NCBI GenBank assembly: GCA_963693315.1
Contig: OY856188.1
Coordinates: 186,531,487 to 186,595,486, forward strand
From: Diogma glabrata
Lineage: Eukaryota; Arthropoda; Insecta; Diptera; Cylindrotomidae
Length of the DNA: 64,000 bases
Direction: 5' to 3'
Shown: positions 56,829-64,000 of the stretch, piece after piece
Numbering within the stretch: position 1 is the stretch's first letter
Layout: each line of letters opens with the position of its first letter
The notes under the pieces: generated by a model
The model's database searches: none
Told to the model about the DNA's origin: nothing
The model's input: only the letters and a program-made list of their open reading frames with translations
Program-made: the position numbers and the translations under genes

Positions 56829-58140
56829 TTTAAATAATAAGTTGTAAAATTCCCGAATGCGAACAACAATAACAAAACCAATACCAAAAAAACAATATCA
56901 CTAAATTAAGTGGATTAGTACGCCCGGTAAAATCGACCGATGGAAATGTAAAACGCAAAAATAAAAAACACAGAACACCCCCAATTCGAAAACACAAAGA
57001 AAAATTATTTTCTTTTCGCAAAGACAGATTTTAGTTGTTTTACTCAAAGTTGCTTGATTTTTTTACAAAAATACTTAAAATATTGTGATATTTATAAAAT
57101 AATTTATTTATTTCTAATTCCAGATATGCTGAAATTTAGAAATTATCCTATATCTAAAATTGTTTATTGACGATAGCACCCCTAAAAATATTTATTTATT
57201 TTAAAAAAAAAAATTTGAAAAATAAAAATATTTGAAAAAAATGTTTATTTATTGGATGCACCGTCTTAGCTCCAAATATTGATTTATTTTTTTTAAAAAA
57301 AATAAAGAATATTTATTTCTTGATGTTATGCGTATTTAATAAAATTTAATTTATTTATTTACCTAAAATTACCTAATCTAAAAAGATTTATTTTATTTAA
57401 TAAAAATTTTATTTATTTAATTTTCAAAAAAATTGTTTTATTTATTTTATTTTTATTTAATATATAAGAGATTCCCAAAATCAAGATTCGTCTGGAGACA
57501 ATTTAAAAAGTAAGTATGGTACAATATCCATTTCATTTAAATTTGAAATATCGCGTTCGCGAGCCCACTCCAACAATGCATGTGAGAACTGACTAGAAAA
57601 GCCGCTAACGACCAGATTCTACAGAACAGATTCTCCCCAACCTAATAAAACAATCACAACTGTCACGATTAGACACTAGGTCCACTTCTACTGACCCAGT
57701 TGTGCTTGTTTAACCTAAAAATAAATTACAACTAAACCTAATGCGAAAGTTGAAGAACGCTCCCGAGCACCAGACTTCAAATCCTAAACTCTATGAAAAA
57801 ATTGATCTATTGAAAAGCTAAATGAAAAAAATGGTAAGTTTTTTTAATTTGTATGAGGTGAAGCCTCTGATCCTGAAAGCAAAAGTATAATTGGTTCTTC
57901 TCTTCATTACACCGAAGAAGCCTCTGAGCAAAGAATGGTACTACTGGTTTGCACCTAAGTACAAACACAGCACCACCACTCCTCGTCCCTGAGGACTTCC
58001 TCGCCGAATGAAGAGAAGAAACCAATGTTCTTCGATCGCATAACCCCGATGGCCATAGGCGATCTAAGAACGACATCAATGTTAAGGGGATAAGCCCCAT
58101 GGATGGCTTGTTAGGCCTACCGCTGAGAAAGTATTAATTA
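56829..58140 (-). other. Gypsy C leader, proximal part
   Basis: Untranslated region upstream of gag. The part at 57060-57480 is a run of T/A-rich TTTATTTATT-like sequence. Positions 57891-57908 and 58007-58025 are inverted repeats (one bulge) and, with the paired CTTCTTCG/CGAGGAAG block inside, predict a hairpin of roughly 135 nt. It could be a packaging or translation-control structure. No supported coding frame. Confidence 0.6.
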
Positions 58141-58186
58141 CGACCTAATTTACAGAAAAATTCCAAAAACAACTATTTACCAGAAT

Positions 58187-58434
58187 TATGTACATCGATA
58201 TGTACAAAAATATGTACAATAATATTCACAAGTATGTACATTATTTATAAAAATATATGTATAAGGTTATGTACAAAATTTATGTACATACTAAAATATG
58301 TACAATAAAAATACATACAAAATTCATGCACATACTAAAATATGAACAAAATAATATGTACACGATTATGTACAAAAAATATGTACATACAAAAATATGT
58401 ACAATTAAAAAATATATACAAAATAATATGTACA
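58187..58434 (-). promoter_or_regulatory. array of twelve Pumilio-like UGUACAUA octamers
   Basis: TATGTACA on the plus strand occurs at 58187, 58199, 58211, 58233, 58268, 58281, 58297, 58355, 58367, 58380, 58396 and 58427. On the minus strand, which is the element's RNA, each reads TGTACATA. This fits the Pumilio/PUF consensus UGUANAUA exactly. The spacing is irregular, 11-58 bases. It lies in the leader between the accessory ORF and gag. It could also be a simple AT-rich tandem array. Confidence 0.6.
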
Positions 58435-58633
58435 CGATAGTGGAAAACCCAAACCCTGAAAAAAAACCACTACCCCCAAAACGGTTTTTTTTTTCAAAAT
58501 TAATAAAAAAAATTATTTTTAATTCATTCCAAATGACAAATGACAAATGACAAATGACAGCACAAAAAAAACAATCCCCAAAAAAAAATTGCTGCCCCAA
58601 AACGGTTTTTTTTCAAACTAAAACTAATTAGTC

Positions 58634-59122
58634 TTAACTAATTATGCAGGGGGGAACAGGGTCCTCCTGTGGACCAGACCACTCCTCTTCTTGTCGCGTG
58701 GTCGGTGAGATGGAAACCTCCTCGACCAGCTCCACCGCTTGAGTATCGTTGGTCGAGGAAGACTCCATCTCCACGACCAAGCGACTCTCTTCCTTCCTCT
58801 TCTTATTCCTTTCCCTCTTCTTCAGGGTCGATTTCCGATTCCTGGAGACCCTCCTCCTTTCACGCCAGCCCACATTCGGCTCTGACAGAGGGAGATCCTG
58901 GATCAGCTGTTCCAGGAGGTCTCCAACTATCTGTTCCGAATGTGGATCTGGCTCTCCTCGATCCCCAGGTCTCGTTCTCTGTAGAACAGGTCTGTAGATC
59001 CGTCCTACCTCCTTCTCCCTATTTCCCCTTCGTACAATCTGGACCTCGTTGAAGAGGGACCGAACCGCTACCACGTCTTCACCGTTGAAGCTCCTCTGCC
59101 CCTGCTGTCTCTTACAATACAT
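58634..59122 (-). CDS. accessory ORF in the Gypsy C leader, basic/acidic protein
   Basis: 162 residues from the ATG at 59122; the frame is open 26 codons further up without an ATG. I recognise no family. The N-terminal part is mixed and moderately charged. The middle has a strongly basic stretch (WRERRRVSRNRKSTLKKRE, then more Lys/Arg) that could be a nuclear-localisation or RNA-binding region. The C terminus is acidic and Ser/Glu-rich and ends near GPQEDPVPP. It lies upstream of gag, separate from all standard genes, in a GC-rich patch unlike its AT-rich surroundings. An overlapping plus-strand frame (58669-59052) is antisense to the element and rejected. This may be a regulatory protein or a captured host segment. 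Confidence 0.6.
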   Translation of the reverse strand: MYCKRQQGQRSFNGEDVVAVRSLFNEVQIVRRGNREKEVGRIYRPVLQRTRPGDRGEPDPHSEQIVGDLLEQLIQDLPLSEPNVGWRERRRVSRNRKSTLKKRERNKKRKEESRLVVEMESSSTNDTQAVELVEEVSISPTTRQEEEWSGPQEDPVPPCIIS

Positions 59123-59533
59123 TATATATAAAAAATTTAAACGAAAAAAGGTTATTGAACCAGATAAATTAGAAATTCTTGCAAAATTGCAAAATCGCAA
59201 AAAAAACCAAAACTGGTTTTATATTAAAAATTCAAACAGTTCAAAATTCCAATATATATATATATGTATTTCTACCAATATATTTCCCCAGAAAAAATTA
59301 ATTTAAAAACCAATTTAGAAAAATCAATTTTGAATACAAAAAAAAACCCACGACTGGTTTTTCAAAAAAACTTTGCAAAATTCAAAATTATAACCTCAAA
59401 CAAAACCGGTTTGCCAACGCCCAAACCACAAACCCGTTTTTGTGAGAAAAAAATTTTTTATTTATTTGCGCCTAGAATGCTCTATAGATATTTTACAAAA
59501 AAAAACCCCAAGGTCTTTGTTTCGGCCCACTTC
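59123..59533 (-). other. Gypsy C leader, distal part with primer-site region
   Basis: Immediately after the 5' LTR the minus strand reads GAAGTGGGCCGAAAC. With the LTR's last two bases this gives CAGAAGTGGG, matching the interior of the tRNA-Leu 3' end complement but without the TGGTGT that pairs with the tRNA CCA end. The rest is A/T-rich without a gene. Confidence 0.5.
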
Positions 59534-60803
59534 TGTAAGCATTTGACTTTACCACAAAAAAAATTATATATAATTATAAGTTTCGCCGGATACTAACGTT
59601 TCCGGACGAACCTTGAGATGGGAACCTCTTATACATACACGCCCTAGCCTATCATATTATATAAAAAAAAAAGAAGCCAGATACAAGAACTTTAGAAAAT
59701 AATAACAGTACCTTGATTTGCTTGAAGTTGATGGTGATCTGCAGCAAAATAGAGTGGTGTTGATTTGTTTTTCCTGTTATCTCTACGGTATCCCCTGTAT
59801 TTTCCACCTTTGTATTCATCAATCCCTTAACTTATATTTGTAAATTCGTAATCCCAGGTTCACAAGATCCAAACAGTTTATACATTAGCTCATCACGTAT
59901 TATAATTTCCAACTTAACATTTGCAATCCGGATTATGCAGTTTATTTATCTCACTAGATCACTATTTTTTTACCCCAAAACGTATTGTTTAATAACAGGT
60001 ATCCGAATTTTGGTCATCTAACATCTCAATTGGGTCTCACAAACAGAAATTTAAAACCATCAATTCTTGACAAGTCGCCACATTGCCATTTTATACAATT
60101 TATTTTTGTCTCCTTTGATTTAATCATTCAACTAAACTATGTTCTATGCATATTATTGACAAACAAAATTGGCAAGTAAATACTTTATGACAATAAAATA
60201 ACATTAGTTGTCTTTTATTCTTTGTTAAAACTTTAAAAAAAAAAATTACAACTTTTGTTTTCTTAAAGTAACACATGAAAACAGGAATATTATTCCCTTT
60301 TAAAATCAAACACGGAATGTTTTTGCTTTAAACCTCAAACAAAAATTTTTCATCACTTTTCATGTTTTATTTCAGCAAATAGTAAATAAAGGAAAAACAT
60401 GGAAAAAACTTTTTAATTAATTATTATAACTTTTAAAATGACTATTTTCAGTCTCAACATTAAATTTGGAATTGAATTTATATTTAAAATTTAAACATAG
60501 AAATGACCTGTGGTTTTTTTGAAATTTAACACCGGAATGAATTTTAATGAAAAAATTTTCATGCAAATCCCAAAATGTGATTTGTGACGTTTTTTATATT
60601 AGAAAAAAAAAACCAACTTGAGCAAAAAAAAACGGGTACGTTTTTGTATTTATGCCAGTATATGAATTGAAGCTGGTCTGTGTTATTAGAAAAATTTAAC
60701 TATTATAATGGAAAAAATGAAAATGGAATGTTATTTGTATTTGAGTCAGATCAAGAATAGGGATTAGTTTTATCATGTTAATTAGCATAAAGCCGACGTT
60801 ACA
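59534..60803 (-). repeat. 5' LTR of Gypsy C
   Basis: 1270 bp, paired with 50295-51545. Ends TGTAACG... and ...GCTTACA on the minus strand. Contains an 18-19-bp segment absent from the 3' LTR. Confidence 0.95.
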
Positions 60804-62297
60804 CCTTATATCATGAATTTTTCATTTTAAAATTTAAGTATTTGAGATTAATTGAACTATATTTTATTTCCACATAAATATTTCATCTGATTGTCTCAAC
60901 TGCATCGGCTTATCATTGTACAGTTGTTGAATCAATCTCGTATTTCGATTCGCCATATCTGCCCGCACGGTGAGGTTGAGACAACCGCATTTCGATTGGA
61001 AATAGGACATGTTTTTTTCAGTGTAAAAATCTTGAAAATGATGGTATAGATGTTATGAATTGTCGCTCCCAAAGGTTATGATAATGCAGCTGTTATGAGT
61101 AGTATACATGGAGAAGTGCAAGCTATTATTAAAGCAAAAAATAACACAGCAATTTTTGTGGGCTGCAAAGATCATTCAATTAATTTATACGGCCAACACT
61201 CGTCAGTGGAAGCCATTTTTACATGTTTTTCTGCTTCGACTAGCCGCTGGGAAGTACTTGCCAAACACAACAAAGCAACTGTTAAAATACTCTTAACAGC
61301 GCATTGGAGTGCTCATTATGCTGCAGTAAAAGTATTGGCCGAAAACTTTGATGGGATTGTGGCTGAAATTGAGAAGTTAAGTGATCAACAAGAAAATGTA
61401 GACACTAGAGGCGCTGCACAGAACCTTAACAATGCAGCATGTGGTTTTTCGTTTCTTTGCTATCTTTTGTTTTGGAATGATATTCTAAGAGAAATAATAG
61501 CTGTGCTCAGATTGAATTGCAAAGCACGGGCTTGAATATTGATCAATTAGATACAAAAGTAGAGTCAATTCATAACGAAGTCTCATTGTAGAAGAGGCAA
61601 TAGATCTTGCTGCGAAAAAATCGGAGGACTATGACATTCCAATGGAAAGCCGAATTCGGCATAAAAACGCAAAAAACGAACGGGTGGTGAGTTTGCACCT
61701 GATGTTGGACTGACACTGAGAGTTCAACTTAAAAAGGACATGTTGGAATGTCTTGACCGATCCAGTGTTGAACTCCGAACTAGACTGAAGTCAGTTCAAG
61801 ATTTAGCTTCATTGTTCGAGGTTGTGCAGACAAACACTTAGCTTTTGGCGAACAGTGAAGAGTTAAAATTATCGGTATCAAAATTTACTGGTTTTTATGA
61901 TGCGGTATTGGCAACAGAACTCCTCATAGAGATACAAAGGGTGAGGAGGCATTTAAAAGCGGCCAATGTTACAGTTTTTAACTGGGTGTACCTAGACTTT
62001 TTGAAATTCATCGTAGAATGGGATTTTTTAGAATTTCTTCCGAATCTTACGGTCGCACTAAAGTTATTTATGACTATTTGCGTATTAGTGGCTTCGTGTG
62101 AGAGGAGTTTCAGCAAATTAAAATTAGTTAAAAATTACTTGCGGGCTTATAATAATAATGCTCATTTGTATTAATTAAAAAAAATTATAAATTACGTTTA
62201 TCGACTTTTTATTATTATTGACAGTTTTTATTTTTGGGGTGACACCACAATATCCGCCCCAGGTGCCACCCATGTTAGCTACGCCACTGGCAATAGG

Positions 62298-63720
62298 CAA
62301 CACGCTTATCAAGCGAGAAAATGTACGGACACAATCCTCTCAGAGGTAAAAGGGCTATCACTCTTGGCACTTTTCTTGACATAGAAGGGGCTTTCAATAA
62401 ACCCACTTTTGAGTCACTCCTTAATGGAATGGAAATATACGGTGTGAACAAAAGACTGCTATGGTAGATACAATGGACGCAGGAAGATCGAGATCTCTTT
62501 ATTCACACGAAGGACAACACCACAAGCCAGGTAGGTGTGAAGTGTGGATGTCCTCAAGGGGTCGTTCTATCACCCCTGCTGTGTAACATGATGGTAGACC
62601 AGCTCCTAACTGAATTAAATGGATCAAAGGCTTGCTTGATTATGTATCACTTGTGCTTTCAGGACAACGACTACAGCGAGTCTCCAGGTTTTATTAACGC
62701 TTCCTCGCTTGCATATATTTGTAAAAATGGAGGCTCTTAAGGCTACAAAAAGGCTAGAACTCCTGAGTACTACCAGGGGATATAGGAAAAATCATCAAGC
62801 GCTATGTAGGGATCTGAGACAACACCTGGCAGATTTGTCCATGCCGACTAATGACACAGAGGTACTGTCTGTAACTGCCTTTCGAAAGCCGTATATATTT
62901 GTAATTCAAACAATAGAGCACCGGTCTATAGAAGATTTGGTATTGGGCAGTGCGGCCAACACGTTGGCCAACACATATACACAGATGAATCCTTTACTAA
63001 AAGTGGTGCGGGAGCTGCGGTATGGTTGCGAAATGAAGATCTTGGACTGCAGTTTCCATTTTGGCGTATACTGCACAGTTTTTTAGGTTGAGGTATTTGC
63101 CCCAACTAAATGCAGTATCGAGGCGACAGACGGAGATTATAAGTGGTCTGGCAAGATCAATTATATTTTTACTAATGGCCAGACTGCTCTAAAAGCTCTA
63201 GACCCTACACTATTAAGTCAAAAACAATGCAAGAATATTCTAGGTCCTTGAATTAGCTCGTGCTCAAGAACAGCAAATTCACTGATATGGACACTAGGGC
63301 ATAGTGGGAATCTTGGGAACGAAAAAGCTAATGAATTAGTAAAGAGCTCCGCAGTAAGGCTTGTAGGACCTAAACCAGCAATTCGTATATCAAAAGGCAG
63401 GATAAGAACACTAGTTGAAAAGCTTCTCTTTCGAAACTACCAATAGAGAGACACATAAGACTGCAAGATTTCCAAGATGTTCACACCAGAGTTGAGCCAG
63501 CAGACACCGATTTTTTGTTAGACTTGACCCGGTCGGACTGCAGGCTAATGGTGGGACTACTAACAGCTCACCATCATGCGAAGAAACATATGGTACGGCT
63601 TCGGGTAGAAAATGATCCAACATGCCGTTTTTGTCTTGAAGAGGATGAAATAGTCCCTCACATTGTGGGGAAATGTTTGGGTCTCTTATGGTTAATCAAA
63701 GTATCCAAGGATAGAAAATT
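62298..63720 (+). pseudogene. non-LTR retrotransposon RT/RNase H, 3' part
   Basis: Continues 46358-47026. It has QHAYQ, LFLDIEGAFN (RT motif A region) and CGCPQGVVLSPLLCN, but the catalytic YADD box is missing, probably through a deletion near 62640. An RNase H-like region follows at about 63150-63420 (NGQTALKAL, LGHSGNLGNEKANEL), then a C-terminal block (LMVGLLTAHHHAKKH, CRFCLEEDE, HIVGKC) typical of I/R1/Jockey elements. Several frameshifts and stops are present. Clearly dead. Confidence 0.8.
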
Positions 63721-64000
63721 TCTGTAAAGCAGACAGACAGATTATGCTATTGGGTTTTTTGAGAAAGGTCTTCATCTCTCGAATAGAAGGATGGCATAAA
63801 GGACTTAGCTTTCTACATTTCAGGCTGTGATAACATGGTTGCCTCGCCAAAAAATAGGCATTAAAAAGACCTAGGTGACACCACAAGCGGCGATCTAAGG
63901 TGTTGATGGACGTAAACGAATGGAAAATTAAGCAATAAACCCTATCATATAACACAGTCAGTGACATATTCTTCGATCATGAAACAAACTGTCTGTCAAT
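63721..64000. other. probable non-LTR 3' untranslated region and flank
   Basis: No coding frame is supported. GACCTAGGTGACACCACAAG at about 63868-63887 is reminiscent of 3' UTRs of this element class, but the true 3' end and poly-A tail were not located. Confidence 0.4.

Larger units (their letters stand above)
50295..60803 (-). mobile_element. Gypsy-type LTR retrotransposon C (10.5 kb)
   Basis: Minus-strand element. 5' LTR 60803-59534, long leader with an accessory ORF, gag, protease, pol, and 3' LTR 51545-50295. The 4-bp target duplication is CCTT (50291-50294 and 60804-60807). LTRs begin TGTAACG and end GCTTACA on the minus strand. They differ by about half a dozen substitutions and one 18-19-bp indel, so it is older than A and B. 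Large LTRs (about 1.25 kb), a 2.7-kb leader and separate protease/pol frames suggest the Osvaldo/Ulysses-like group, but that placement is inference. Confidence 0.95.
50060..61023. mobile_element. MITE with TA target duplication, split by Gypsy element C
   Basis: Its two halves, 50060-50294 and 60804-61023 (about 450 bp together), end in inverted repeats CACTGAAAAAAA and TTTTTTTCAGTG. The flanking dinucleotide is TA on both sides (50058-50059 and 61024-61025). The MITE interrupts the hAT transposase frame and has no coding capacity. TA duplication and CACTG ends fit a Tc1/mariner-type non-autonomous element. Confidence 0.8.
48815..62174 (+). pseudogene. hAT transposase, broken and interrupted
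   Basis: Pieces on the plus strand. About 48900-49404 is an acidic N terminus and a degraded TTF-type finger (SKEWFYK, LRPWIVHSP). 49466-50059 is DUF4371 (YLSPDIQNEFI, YFGIMFDSTPDISH, IRYVKIDG). After the nested insertion, 61026-61535 has the DNxxVMSS and CKDHSINLY/TAHWSAHY blocks. 61845-62174 has the C-terminal dimerisation domain (VASCERSFSKLKLVKNYLR) and stop. The TA target of the MITE splits the gene at 50058-50059/61024-61025. Frameshifts and stops in the 49.4 kb, 61.1 kb and 61.5-61.8 kb stretches show it was already dead or decayed after insertion. Confidence 0.85.
47027..62289 (+). mobile_element. hAT transposon (DUF4371 type) inside the non-LTR element
   Basis: The left end is CAGAGGCGTAGCTA and the right end in reverse complement is CAGTGGCGTAGCTA. 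There is an exact 8-bp duplication GCAATAGG at 47019-47026 and 62290-62297. It encodes a broken transposase on the plus strand. A MITE (50060-61023) that itself contains Gypsy element C is inserted in the transposase gene. Without those the hAT is about 4.3 kb. The left end carries a G-rich run and five 77-bp tandem repeats. Confidence 0.95.

Noticed and set aside
58669..59052. 127-codon plus-strand frame opposite the Gypsy C accessory ORF
   Set aside because: Antisense to the element. The minus-strand frame has the better start, charge pattern and position.

Overview
The window looks like AT-rich, intergenic or heterochromatin-like DNA from an insect. The mobile elements point that way: Ty3/Gypsy elements primed by a tRNA-Leu-like site, hAT elements of the DUF4371/TTF-zinc-finger type, an I/R1/Jockey-type non-LTR retrotransposon, and very long TA microsatellites. 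A higher fly is possible, but the sequence does not settle the order. I found no host protein-coding gene I can support. Nearly every real coding stretch belongs to a transposable element.

Layout. 1-12.1 kb is AT-rich DNA with small foldbacks, a tRNA-like remnant and a dispersed repeat present in two inverted copies, one of them split by a decayed hAT. 12.15-16.44 kb is a large inverted, minisatellite-rich repeat block. 18.8-20.25 kb holds a foldback with Penelope-like motifs, then a TA microsatellite cut by a MITE and by a 74-bp perfect palindrome. 20.25-39.7 kb is a nest inside TA microsatellite DNA: Gypsy copy A (+), then a hAT element (27056-39380) that itself carries Gypsy copy B (-) and a second 1.6-kb hAT-like element. 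A 200-base N gap follows at 39707-39906. 40.49-41.43 kb is another short hAT with a perfect 8-bp target duplication. 46.36-63.9 kb is a four-level nest: a dead non-LTR retrotransposon, interrupted by a hAT (47027-62289), interrupted by a TA-flanked MITE (50060-61023), interrupted by a 10.5-kb Gypsy-type element C (50295-60803, minus strand). Every host/insert boundary from level 1 to level 4 can be read from target-site duplications.

How the parts work. Copies A and B belong to one family: about 650-bp LTRs, Gag with a SAP domain and one zinc knuckle, then protease-RT-RNase H-integrase. B has identical LTRs and uninterrupted gag and pol, so it is a candidate live element. A carries a frameshift and is dead. 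In this family pol is in the -1 frame, and the gag stop is preceded by a G-TTA-AAC heptamer and followed, after six bases, by a 10-bp stem that can form an H-type pseudoknot: a textbook -1 frameshift signal. The unrelated element C has the same heptamer in the right frame, again followed after six bases by a 10-position stem. Element C also has a 2.7-kb leader with an unusual basic/acidic ORF, a long hairpin and twelve Pumilio-like octamers on the transcribed strand, and its Gag carries three PPxY motifs. These are the most interesting signals in the window. A and B lie tail to tail and could yield long double-stranded RNA.
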